A DNA stretch of 25,153 nucleotides, taken from contig CAADUW010000139.1 in the NCBI GenBank assembly GCA_900752285.1, forward strand, positions 1 through 25,153, written 5' to 3'. Origin of the DNA: an uncultured Oscillospiraceae bacterium (lineage in GTDB: Bacteria > Bacillota > Clostridia > Oscillospirales > Oscillospiraceae). The notes beneath the pieces are model-generated. The model made no database searches. It worked only from the letters and a program-made list of their open reading frames with translations, and was not told where the DNA came from. Positions 8,044 to 15,116 of this stretch are shown here, one piece after another; within the stretch, counting starts at the first letter, position 1, and each line of letters starts with the position of its first letter. The position numbers and the translations under genes are program-made.

Positions 8044-9150
8044 ATGAACCGACGACTGGCGGCGCTTTTCCTTGTGCTCTCCCTGCTGTTGGGCGGCTGC
8101 GGCTGGCTGGATGGCAGCTATGTCCACGTAACGCCCCATCAGCAGAATGAGGTGGACGGGCAGGGAGATACGGCTCTGACCGCGGAAAATTATTCGGATC
8201 TTCTGGATATTCTGGAAGCAATGGTGGAGTCGGGAAAGACCAGCGGAGTGATTTATGTCCGGGAGTCCGGAAACGACGCGGTGAGCCGGCAGCTGCGGAT
8301 GGCATCGGACTATATTACCGTCAGTTTTCCGCTGGGTGCCTACGCCGTGGAGGAGATCACCTTTGAGCAGGGAAGCAGCAACGCAAAACCGGCCATTGCG
8401 GTAACCATTGCCTATCGACATACTCCCGGTGAGATTCGCCGGATTCCCTACATTTCGGACATGGACGGCGCCCGGTCGGCGGTACAGAAGTCCCTGCAAA
8501 ACTGCGATTCCCGTCTCGTCATGCGTATCGACCGGTACAGCCCCATGGATTTTGACCAGCTGGTACAGAATCTGGCGGCCCAGTATCCCGAGACGGTCAT
8601 GGAGGTGCCCCAGACGGTGGAGACCCTGTACGGAAGCGGAGACTCCCGGGTGGTGGAGCTCAGCTTTTCCTATGAGAACAGCCGGGATGATCTGCGCCAG
8701 ATGCAGTCTCAGGTTCGCCCCGTATTTGACTCCGCCGTGCTGTACGTTTCCGGCGACGGAGCCGATTCTCAGAAATTTTCTCAGCTGTACGGGTTTCTGA
8801 TGGAGCGGTATGACTACAAGCTGGAATCCTCCATCACCCCAACCTACAGTCTCCTGCGCCACGGAGTAGGGGACAGCCGGGCCTTTGCTACGGTTTATGC
8901 CGCCATGTGCCGCATGGCGGGACTGAAATGCGAGGTCATCACGGGAACCCGCCATGGAGAGCCGTGGACCTGGAATCTGGTATGGGACGGAGAAAAGCCC
9001 TACCATGTGGATTTGCTCTCCTGTGCCTCAGCAGACGGCTACCGGCAGCGGACCGATGCCGAGATGCACGGGTATGTATGGGACTACTCTGCCTACGCAG
9101 CCTCGGAACCCACCCGGGAACCAGAAACCAATGGAACAGACCCTGCCTGA
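8044..9150 (+). CDS. Lipoprotein with a degenerate transglutaminase-like domain
   Basis: A 368-residue protein with a short basic N-terminus, a hydrophobic stretch and the lipobox L-L-G-G-C19, so it should be a lipid-anchored surface protein. The C-terminal third matches a transglutaminase-like core: G-D-S278-R-A-F-A..., G-L-K-C-E-V-I-T-G, W-T309-W-N-L-V and Y-H-V-D323. Compared with active members (G-V-C-x-G-Y-A, G-H-A-W-N, H-V-D), the catalytic Cys is Ser and the His is Thr; only the Asp is kept. It is therefore probably a binding or structural domain. The middle (about 60-250) is not recognised. AGAGGTG precedes the ATG. It is paired with yitT just upstream. Function unknown. Confidence 0.75.
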   Translation: MNRRLAALFLVLSLLLGGCGWLDGSYVHVTPHQQNEVDGQGDTALTAENYSDLLDILEAMVESGKTSGVIYVRESGNDAVSRQLRMASDYITVSFPLGAYAVEEITFEQGSSNAKPAIAVTIAYRHTPGEIRRIPYISDMDGARSAVQKSLQNCDSRLVMRIDRYSPMDFDQLVQNLAAQYPETVMEVPQTVETLYGSGDSRVVELSFSYENSRDDLRQMQSQVRPVFDSAVLYVSGDGADSQKFSQLYGFLMERYDYKLESSITPTYSLLRHGVGDSRAFATVYAAMCRMAGLKCEVITGTRHGEPWTWNLVWDGEKPYHVDLLSCASADGYRQRTDAEMHGYVWDYSAYAASEPTREPETNGTDPA

Positions 9151-9173
9151 AAATGGATTTTTTGAAAAAGTGC

Positions 9174-9201
9174 TTGACAAATCCAAAAAATCCGTTATAA
9201 T
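9174..9201 (+). promoter_or_regulatory. Consensus sigma-A promoter of tRNA-Gly
   Basis: Perfect TTGACA (9174-9179) and perfect TATAAT (9196-9201) with a 16-base spacer. Both hexamers match consensus exactly, as expected for stable RNA genes. Transcription should start about six bases before the mature tRNA 5' end. Confidence 0.9.
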
Positions 9202-9214
9202 AGCACTTGTTCCT

Positions 9215-9290
9215 GCGGGCGTAGCTCATCCGGTAGAGCGCCACCTTGCCAAGGTGGAGGTAGCGAGTTCGAGCCTCGTCGCCCGCTCCA
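9215..9290 (+). tRNA. tRNA-Gly (anticodon GCC)
   Basis: A complete cloverleaf: acceptor GCGGGCG pairs with CGCCCGC, D-stem GCTC/GAGC, anticodon stem CCACC/GGTGG around TTGCCAA with anticodon GCC at 9248-9250, variable loop AGGTA, T-arm GCGAG/CTCGT with TTCGAGC, discriminator T and an encoded CCA. It reads GGC and GGT glycine codons. It has its own consensus promoter and terminator, so it is a single-gene unit. Confidence 0.96.
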
Positions 9291-9292
9291 TG

Positions 9293-9326
9293 AAAAGCAC
9301 TTGTGAAAACAGGTGCTTTTTTATTT
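9293..9326 (+). terminator. Rho-independent terminator of tRNA-Gly
   Basis: AAAAGCACTTGT pairs with ACAGGTGCTTTT (12 pairs, one G-T) around a GAAA loop, followed by a T run. It begins two bases after the CCA end. Confidence 0.9.
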
Positions 9327-9386
9327 TGCCGGAAATCCGGGAGGATGAGCGTATGCAGATGAAAACGCCCGTGCACAGTTCCTGCC

Positions 9387-9428
9387 GTCAAGGGGTTCCA
9401 CACACAATTGTGCGGAGCTGCCCTTGAC
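9387..9428 (+). promoter_or_regulatory. Inverted repeat overlapping the tcdA -35 (possible operator)
   Basis: GTCAAGGG (9387-9394) is matched by CCCTTGAC (9421-9428), a perfect eight-base inverted repeat. Between the arms, TTCCACACA can pair with TGTGCGGAG around a short loop with one mismatch. The right arm covers TTGAC of the -35 hexamer. A repressor site or an RNA hairpin are both possible. Confidence 0.45.
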
Positions 9429-9453
9429 TTCCGGATTCCCGCTGTATTATAAT
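9424..9453 (+). promoter_or_regulatory. Sigma-A promoter of tcdA
   Basis: TTGACT (9424-9429) and TATAAT (9448-9453) with an 18-base spacer. The start codon of tcdA is about 48 bases downstream, with GGGGAGGGA as its ribosome site. Confidence 0.7.
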
Positions 9454-9501
9454 TAACTGATTCATTTTGGCATTTTTGTTTTCCCGGGGAGGGATTTTAC
9501 C

Positions 9502-10257
9502 ATGCTCAATCAATTTTCACGGACGCAGCTGCTTCTGGGTTCGGAAGCCATGGAGCGTCTGGCGGGTTCCCGTGTGGCGGTGTTCGGTATCGGCGGCGTG
9601 GGCGGCTACGTGTGCGAGGCGCTGGTCCGCAGCGGCGTGGGGGCCTTCGACCTGATCGATGACGATAAGGTGTGCCTGACAAATCTGAACCGCCAGATCA
9701 TTGCTACCCGTTCCACCGTTGGCAAGTACAAGGTGGATGTGATGGAGGCGCGGATGAAGGACATCAATCCCAATGTGGACATCCGTACCCATAAGTGCTT
9801 CTTTCTTCCGGAAAACGCAGACAGCTTTCCGTTTGCGGAGTATGACTATGTAGTGGACGCTGTGGATACCGTCTCGGCAAAGCTGACACTGGCGGTGAAG
9901 GCACAGGAGGCCGGGGTACCCATCATCAGCTCCATGGGCGCCGGAAACAAACTGGACGCCAGCGCTTTCCGGGTAGCGGATATCTATAAAACCAGCATGG
10001 ATCCACTGGCTCGGGTCATGCGCCGGGAACTGAAAAAGAGGGGCGTCCGGAAGCTGAAGGTGGTCTACTCTCAGGAGCAGCCCATTCGCCCCATTGAGGA
10101 TATGTCCATCAGCTGCCGGACCCAATGCATCTGTCCTCCGGGCGCCAAGCACAAGTGCACCGAGCGCCGGGACATTCCCGGCAGCACGGCTTTCGTACCA
10201 TCGGTGGTGGGACTCATCATTGCCGGAGAGATCGTCCGGGACATCAGCGGAAAGTAA
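9502..10257 (+). CDS. tcdA: tRNA threonylcarbamoyladenosine dehydratase
   Basis: A 251-residue ThiF/E1-like protein, the normal length for TcdA (CsdL). The nucleotide-binding loop is V-A-V-F-G29-I-G-G-V-G-G35, followed by D-L-I-D-D-D and the family signature L-T-N-L-N-R-Q, then V-D-A-V-D-T and S-S-M-G-A-G. The C-terminal S-C-R-T-Q-C-I-C-P-P segment is also typical. The enzyme adenylates t6A37 of ANN-decoding tRNAs and cyclises it to ct6A; in E. coli it works with the CsdA/CsdE sulfur system. No csdA or csdE homologue is visible here, but the next gene, four bases downstream, carries a rhodanese (sulfur-carrier) domain and a tRNA thiolase-like domain. The two are almost certainly one operon. 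Confidence 0.93.
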   Translation: MLNQFSRTQLLLGSEAMERLAGSRVAVFGIGGVGGYVCEALVRSGVGAFDLIDDDKVCLTNLNRQIIATRSTVGKYKVDVMEARMKDINPNVDIRTHKCFFLPENADSFPFAEYDYVVDAVDTVSAKLTLAVKAQEAGVPIISSMGAGNKLDASAFRVADIYKTSMDPLARVMRRELKKRGVRKLKVVYSQEQPIRPIEDMSISCRTQCICPPGAKHKCTERRDIPGSTAFVPSVVGLIIAGEIVRDISGK

Positions 10258-10261
10258 GCCT

Positions 10262-11389
10262 ATGGAAATGACATTGGAAGCCCTGTCGGCAATGGCGCCG
10301 GGCAGCTATACCCTCGTGGATCTGCGGACGGCCCACGACATTGGCTACGGAAAGATTCCGGGGGCGCTGGAAATTCCCCGGGAGGAGCTGGAAGCCTGTT
10401 TGCCCCGGGACGGAAAGCCTGTGGTGTTGTACTGTGCCTGGGGACGGCTCAGCACGGAGCCTGCTGAGATTCTGCGGGAGAAGGGCTGGGATGCCTACAG
10501 CCTGAAGGGAGGCTATATGGGCTGGCTGAAGGCGGAGATGGCAAAGCAGGACGACTCGCTGTGCTCTCAGGTGGAGGAAAGCATCCGCCGGCGGTTCCGG
10601 AAAAAGATCTGGTGCAATTTTACAAAAGCCATCCGGGAATATGAACTGGTTCAGCCCGGAGACGTGATCGGCGTGTGCATTTCCGGCGGAAAAGATTCCA
10701 TGCTGATGGCAAAGCTCTTTCAGGAGTTGAAAATCCACAATAAGTTTCCCTTTGAGGTAAAGTTTCTCGTAATGGACCCGGGCTACAGTCCGGAAAATCG
10801 CCGGGTGATCGAAGAAAACGCCCGGAAGCTCCATATTCCCGTGGAGATCTTCGAGTCAGATATTTTTGTCTCTGTCTACAATGTGTCTCATTCCCCATGC
10901 TATCTCTGCGCCCGGATGCGCCGGGGATACCTCTATACCTTCGCAAAGCGTCTGGGCTGCAACAAAATTGCGCTGGGACACCATTATGACGATGTGATCG
11001 AAACGATCCTCATGGGTATGCTCTACGGCTCCCAGATCCAGACCATGATGCCCAAGCTGCATGCGACCAATTACCCGGGTATGGAGCTGATCCGCCCCAT
11101 GTATCTGATCCGGGAGGACGATATCAAAGCGTGGCGGGATGTGAACGGGCTGCATTTCATCCAGTGTGCCTGCAAGTTCACCGATTCCTGCACCACCTGC
11201 GGCAATGAAGAAACCCGCTCCAAGCGGGCGGAGATCAAGGAACTGATCCGGAGTCTGAAAGAAAAGAACCCGGAGGTGGAAGCCCACATTTTCCGCAGTG
11301 TGGAAAATGTCAACGTGGATACAGTCATTGCCTATAAAAAGCACGGCCAGAAGATCAGCTTTCTGGATGAATACGGAGCGGACACTTAA
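10262..11389 (+). CDS. Rhodanese - TtcA-like PP-loop tRNA thiolation fusion
   Basis: A 375-residue protein with two domains. Residues 1-95 are a rhodanese domain (V-D-L-R-T-A-H-D, then active-site Cys58 in L-Y-C-A-W-G-R). Residues 105-375 form a TtcA/TilS-type adenylating domain with the PP-loop S141-G-G-K-D-S146, C213-Y-L-C216, H-H-Y-D-D-V-I-E-T, and C302-A-C304 plus C310-T-T-C313 near the end. In TtcA, cysteines at equivalent places bind a [4Fe-4S] cluster and thiolate cytidine 32 of tRNA. Rhodanese domains carry persulfide sulfur, so the fusion plausibly joins sulfur donor and acceptor. The start is this ATG, four bases after tcdA; the longer open frame overlaps tcdA and is rejected. The exact tRNA target is not known. 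Confidence 0.85.
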   Translation: MEMTLEALSAMAPGSYTLVDLRTAHDIGYGKIPGALEIPREELEACLPRDGKPVVLYCAWGRLSTEPAEILREKGWDAYSLKGGYMGWLKAEMAKQDDSLCSQVEESIRRRFRKKIWCNFTKAIREYELVQPGDVIGVCISGGKDSMLMAKLFQELKIHNKFPFEVKFLVMDPGYSPENRRVIEENARKLHIPVEIFESDIFVSVYNVSHSPCYLCARMRRGYLYTFAKRLGCNKIALGHHYDDVIETILMGMLYGSQIQTMMPKLHATNYPGMELIRPMYLIREDDIKAWRDVNGLHFIQCACKFTDSCTTCGNEETRSKRAEIKELIRSLKEKNPEVEAHIFRSVENVNVDTVIAYKKHGQKISFLDEYGADT

Positions 11390-11408
11390 AGAATTTCTCC
11401 AATCGGCA

Positions 11409-11443
11409 GGGGGGCGGCGTTTTTCTGCTGCCCCCCTTTTTTT
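11409..11443 (+). terminator. Rho-independent terminator of the tcdA operon
   Basis: GGGGGGCGGC pairs with GCTGCCCCCC (ten pairs including a G-T) and is followed by seven Ts. It ends the tcdA/TtcA-like unit and separates it from the PTS regulator. Confidence 0.88.
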
Positions 11444-11481
11444 GAATGCGGTCAGCAGAGGAAAACCTGGGAGGGGCGACC

Positions 11482-14103
11482 ATGAAGAAAACGAATAAGG
11501 ATCGGCTTTATGCATTGATCCGTACCTGTGCGATGGAATCCGGGCAGGGAGAAAACTGGACTGGCATCACAACAAACGAACTGGGAGATTCCCTGCATAT
11601 TGCCAGAAATAACGTGTCTACACTTCTGAATGAACTTGTAAAGGAAGGGAGACTGGAGAAGACGGTATCCAGACCGGTTCACTATCGGTTTCCAAGTGCG
11701 GAGCAGGAAACGGACAGCTTTGACACGTTGATCGGAAGCAGAGGAAGCCTGAAAAACCCCATTCGGCTTGTAAAGGCGGCACTTCTGTACCCGGGGAATT
11801 GTCTGCCTGTATTGATCCGTGCACAGTCGGGAGCCGGAACGAGCGCGTTCCTGGAACGTCTTATTCAATATGCCCATGAGAAGGGGGTACTTGTCGCAAA
11901 CGCGCCAATAAAGCGGCTGAATTGCATCTATGCTTCGGAAGAAGAACAGCTGAATGCGCTTCGGGAGGAATCGGAAGAATTGGGAAAGCTGCGGGGAGGG
12001 CTGTTTTGCATTCACCACTTTGATGATCTGTGCGGGCGTGGGCAGGAAAGGCTGCGGAATCTGATGGAAACGGAATTTTTCCAGAAGAACCGAATTTTTC
12101 TCATTTGCATTTCCAATGCGGCGGCAGCGGGGGTGGACGGCCTGTCCTCAGCTTTTCCGGTGCAGATCGAGCTTCCGCCTCTGGAAAAGCGGGGGCTGCA
12201 GGAACGGTATGAGCTGGTTCTCCGTTTCTTTGAACGGGAGGCAGAGCAAATGGATCGAGTCATTGAGGTCAGTCCGGAGATCATGCGATGCCTGCTGCTT
12301 TATCACTGCGAGAAAAGTCTGAAGCAGCTACGCAATGACATTCGAATCGGCTGCGCCAATGGCTACGCACGGAATCTGAAGACACCGCCGGAGGATGCCT
12401 TTCCCCTTTATCTGAAGGATTTTCCGGTGGAAGTGCGGAAAGGCTTCATGCTTTATCGGGATTACAGAGATGAGATTGAGCAGATTCTGTCCGAAGGGAG
12501 TACGTTCCAGTTTTCCGGAAACGGGCGGCGGACAATTCCGGAGAAGCCTGAGCCAATCAATGGAATTTATGACCTGATCGATAAACGGCGGGACCGGCTG
12601 GCGGAAAATCACTTTGAACCGGATGAGCTTCGCAGCTTTATCAGTGCGGAACTGGAATATGACCTGTCAAAGCGGGTCTCCAATGACCGTCAGCCGTTAA
12701 ACTATGACGTGATTTCCAAGGTGGTTCCGCAGGATGTGCTGACCCTCGCGGAGGATTGCCTGAAGGAGGCGTCTCAGCGCTTTCGCCGGGTTTATCCCCG
12801 GCAGGTTCATGATTTGTTTTGCTTCCATCTGTCCGAGATTCTGCGCGGACATGCGCCGTCCCAGGCACTCTCTTCGAAAAAGATTCAGGAAACCATTCAG
12901 GACTATCCCGAGGAATATGCGTTTATGCTGGACTTCGCGGGGAAATGTGAGGCACGTTTTCATGTGGACGTCTCCATGGAGGAGACGATTCTCATGACGG
13001 TTATGATTGCCGGTGCCGAGTTTGAAAACCGGCAGACCCGGCGACCGGCTGTCCTCGTTGCCATGCACGGAAACAGCGGAGCGTCTTCCGTGGCAGACTC
13101 TGCCAACAGACTGATGGATACGGATAACTATGTCCATGCTTACAATCTGCCGCTCAGCAAAAGTATGGATGAGGCTTACCGGGAGTTCCGGCAATTGATC
13201 GTCAGTCTGGATAACGGAAAGGGTGTTCTGGTGATTTACGACATGGGTTCCATCCAGACCATGTGCGAGTTGATTCAGCAGGAAACGGGAATTCAAATCC
13301 GGACAATTGAGGTACCGATTACGCTGATCGCGGTAAATGCTGTGCTGGAATTGTGGAATGCCCCGGACCTCAACAGTGCTTGTGACAGCTTGCAGCGTAA
13401 TTTCAAGGATTCCTATTACCTGGTCCGGAAAAATCATGCGGGAAATGAAAAAAAGCGCGTGATTCTCGCACTGTGTGCCAACGGGGTGGGTGGTGCACTG
13501 CTTCTGAAAAACAAAATTGAGAAGGGATTGTCACCGGAGGAATATGATGTGATCCCGATGGCGGCGGCTAACCGCAGGCAGTTTCTGAAAAGCGTGAATC
13601 TTCTCTACAAGGAACGGGAGATATGCTGTGCGGTCGGTACGGTGGATCCACAGCTGCAGGGGGTTCATTTTGTCCCGGCGTCTGCGGTGATGGAGTGCAG
13701 CAATGAAAGGCTTGGCTATCTTCTGCTTGCCTCGGACAGCTCTTATGAAACTCAGGATGTGAGCTATCGGGCGGTTTTTGCAAATTTGCAGGACGTTTTC
13801 CCGGATGCGGATATGCGGAAGCTGCGCAGAGTGATTCCCTACTTTATGCGTGAGGTGAAGAAATTTGCATCCCTGAACATGGACCAGGAGATCGGTCTGG
13901 TCATGCATGTCAGCTGCCTGATTCCGAAAATCTCCGCGGGACAGACGCTGTCACCCAACCCGCAAACAGAGCAGGTGATCCGCAATAATAAGATCCTGTA
14001 TAATGATTTGAAATTTGCACTGAAAAAGGTGGAAACGTCTTTTTCTGTGGAAATTCCGGACTCGGAAATTGCATATATGATCAGTCTGATCAAGTTTATC
14101 TGA
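11482..14103 (+). CDS. LevR-type PRD/PTS transcriptional regulator with degenerate AAA+ domain
   Basis: An 873-residue protein with the LevR order of domains. They are an N-terminal winged helix (about 25-72), an AAA+ region (about 85-330), PRD1 (about 365-510; candidate His449), a mannose-type EIIA domain (His529 in V-A-M-H-G-N-S-G), a galactitol-type EIIB-like domain (Cys665 in L-C-A-N-G-V-G), and PRD2 (His809 in V-M-H-V-S-C). LevR proteins normally activate sigma-54 promoters after phosphorylation by the PTS. Here the Walker A position reads S-G-A-G-T120-S without the lysine, the Walker B acidic pair is replaced by H-H-F-D-D, and I find no GAFTGA loop. ATP-driven sigma-54 activation therefore looks lost. 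GGGAGGGG precedes the ATG. It probably controls the PTS genes downstream. Confidence 0.82.
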   Translation: MKKTNKDRLYALIRTCAMESGQGENWTGITTNELGDSLHIARNNVSTLLNELVKEGRLEKTVSRPVHYRFPSAEQETDSFDTLIGSRGSLKNPIRLVKAALLYPGNCLPVLIRAQSGAGTSAFLERLIQYAHEKGVLVANAPIKRLNCIYASEEEQLNALREESEELGKLRGGLFCIHHFDDLCGRGQERLRNLMETEFFQKNRIFLICISNAAAAGVDGLSSAFPVQIELPPLEKRGLQERYELVLRFFEREAEQMDRVIEVSPEIMRCLLLYHCEKSLKQLRNDIRIGCANGYARNLKTPPEDAFPLYLKDFPVEVRKGFMLYRDYRDEIEQILSEGSTFQFSGNGRRTIPEKPEPINGIYDLIDKRRDRLAENHFEPDELRSFISAELEYDLSKRVSNDRQPLNYDVISKVVPQDVLTLAEDCLKEASQRFRRVYPRQVHDLFCFHLSEILRGHAPSQALSSKKIQETIQDYPEEYAFMLDFAGKCEARFHVDVSMEETILMTVMIAGAEFENRQTRRPAVLVAMHGNSGASSVADSANRLMDTDNYVHAYNLPLSKSMDEAYREFRQLIVSLDNGKGVLVIYDMGSIQTMCELIQQETGIQIRTIEVPITLIAVNAVLELWNAPDLNSACDSLQRNFKDSYYLVRKNHAGNEKKRVILALCANGVGGALLLKNKIEKGLSPEEYDVIPMAAANRRQFLKSVNLLYKEREICCAVGTVDPQLQGVHFVPASAVMECSNERLGYLLLASDSSYETQDVSYRAVFANLQDVFPDADMRKLRRVIPYFMREVKKFASLNMDQEIGLVMHVSCLIPKISAGQTLSPNPQTEQVIRNNKILYNDLKFALKKVETSFSVEIPDSEIAYMISLIKFI

Positions 14104-14138
14104 AGGTGTGCCGGAGTGCCTTCTGCTGGTGCGCGGCA

Positions 14139-14175
14139 ATTGGCGGGGAAGCCCTCCGGGCGCCCAATATTTTTT
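14139..14175 (+). terminator. Probable terminator of the regulator gene
   Basis: ATTGGCG pairs with CGCCCAAT (one bulge), enclosing a small GGG/CCC helix, and is followed by ATTTTTTA. The stem is imperfect, so confidence is moderate. Confidence 0.5.
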
Positions 14176-14185
14176 AAAACATACA

Positions 14186-14206
14186 GTGTCTATAATAAAT
14201 AGACAC
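14186..14206. promoter_or_regulatory. Inverted repeat GTGTCTAT-N5-ATAGACAC (candidate operator)
   Basis: A perfect eight-base inverted repeat with a five-base AT spacer. The same half-site GTGTCTAT recurs at 14294-14301, and AGACAC occurs at 14385-14390 next to the predicted PTS transcription start. This looks like a multi-site binding region for the LevR-like protein or another regulator. Confidence 0.6.
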
Positions 14207-14302
14207 AATGTTGAGAGGAAGCTTCTCTGTTTTGACAAATCACAGGTGGTATACTTTCGAAAAATCTGTATAATTTCCCTTTTACAAAATATAGTGTCTA
14301 TT

Positions 14303-14338
14303 GAAACCGGGCCAGTGTATAATAACTGACCCGGTTTC
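14303..14338 (+). promoter_or_regulatory. Long hairpin upstream of the PTS promoter
   Basis: GAAACCGGG (14303-14311) pairs perfectly with CCCGGTTTC (14330-14338). After one mismatch, CAGT pairs with ACTG, giving a 13-pair arm around an AT-rich loop. There is no T run, so it is not a standard terminator. It lies 16 bases upstream of the -35, so it may be a DNA operator, or an RNA element if transcription starts further upstream. Confidence 0.5.
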
Positions 14339-14353
14339 GACGTTATAAGGCTC

Positions 14354-14382
14354 TTTACAGATCCGAAAAGAACCGATATAAT
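14354..14382 (+). promoter_or_regulatory. Sigma-A promoter of the PTS-GH1 operon
   Basis: TTTACA (14354-14359) and TATAAT (14377-14382) with a 17-base spacer. This is a good housekeeping promoter; I find no -24/-12 sigma-54 element upstream, in keeping with the decayed AAA+ domain of the regulator. Confidence 0.75.
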
Positions 14383-14448
14383 GCAGACACAACAAAGAGC
14401 CTTTCCGGCCGGATGGACTTTTTTGAGGAACGAAAGCGAGGAACAGAT

Positions 14449-14784
14449 ATGGAACAGGATGAATTGCAGCAGCTTGATGTGGAAGGCACGGCAATGGAAG
14501 TAATTGCCCATGCGGGAGAATGCCGGACGCTTTCCTTCGAGGCGCTTGCCTGTGCAAAAAAGGGGGAAATGCAGAAAGCGGAAGAACTTCTGAAGCAGGC
14601 GGAAAAGGAATCCATTGCGGCGCATCAGGCTCAGACGGAATTCCTCTTTGCCGAGGGCAGGGGGGAAAAGATTCCGTTCAGCGTACTGATAACCCATGCG
14701 CAGGATCATTACATGACGGCGGTGCTTGCCTTTGAGCTGATCCGGGAAATGATCGGCATGATCAAGAACAACAGGGGGAATTGA
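14449..14784 (+). CDS. PTS lactose/cellobiose-family IIA component
   Basis: A 111-residue, all-helical IIA protein of the lactose/N,N'-diacetylchitobiose/cellobiose family. The phosphorylation motif is I-T-H83-A-Q-D-H-Y-M-T, matching the family's H-A-Q-D-H-L-M-T. It takes phosphate from HPr and passes it to IIB. I chose this ATG because GCGAGGA lies six bases upstream; an in-frame ATG 36 bases earlier lacks a ribosome site. It is the first gene of a tight operon with IIB one base downstream. Confidence 0.92.
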   Translation: MEQDELQQLDVEGTAMEVIAHAGECRTLSFEALACAKKGEMQKAEELLKQAEKESIAAHQAQTEFLFAEGRGEKIPFSVLITHAQDHYMTAVLAFELIREMIGMIKNNRGN

Positions 14785-14785
14785 T

Positions 14786-15094
14786 ATGAAAATACTTTTG
14801 GTATGTGCGGGTGGTTATTCTACCAGTATTCTGATGAAAAAGGTCCGGGACTATGCGGCAAAGAACGGACTGGATGTGCAGATCGATGCGGTTGGTGCCA
14901 ATATGGAAGAGGAAGAAATGAAGCGGGATGCCCTGAATGCGGATGTGCTGATGGTTGCGCCGCAGATCCGGTACAAGAAGGATGAGATTGCCCAGATCGT
15001 CAGTATTCCGGTAATTGCGATTCCCCCTATGGATTACGGCGCGGGGAAACCGGAAAGAATCATTCAGCTGGCACAGGATGCCATGAAGGGATAA
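14786..15094 (+). CDS. PTS lactose/cellobiose-family IIB component
   Basis: A 102-residue IIB protein. The active-site Cys7 sits in L-V-C-A-G-G-Y-S-T-S, the phosphate-binding loop of the cellobiose-type IIB fold. The typical middle segment L-M-V-A-P-Q-I-R-Y and the late I-P-P-M-D-Y-G are present. It carries phosphate from IIA to the sugar at the IIC transporter. It lies one base after IIA and 22 bases before IIC. Confidence 0.93.
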   Translation: MKILLVCAGGYSTSILMKKVRDYAAKNGLDVQIDAVGANMEEEEMKRDALNADVLMVAPQIRYKKDEIAQIVSIPVIAIPPMDYGAGKPERIIQLAQDAMKG

Positions 15095-15116
15095 TTATTC
15101 AGAGAGGAGAAAACAA

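Noticed and set aside
14232..14274. TTGACA at 14232 with TATACT (14250) or TATAAT (14269) as a second PTS promoter
   Set aside because: The spacers are 12 and 31 bases, incompatible with sigma-A; the 14354-14382 promoter has a 17-base spacer.
14104..14448. Sigma-54 (-24/-12) promoter expected for a LevR target
   Set aside because: I found no GG-N10-GC element with flanking consensus in this interval.
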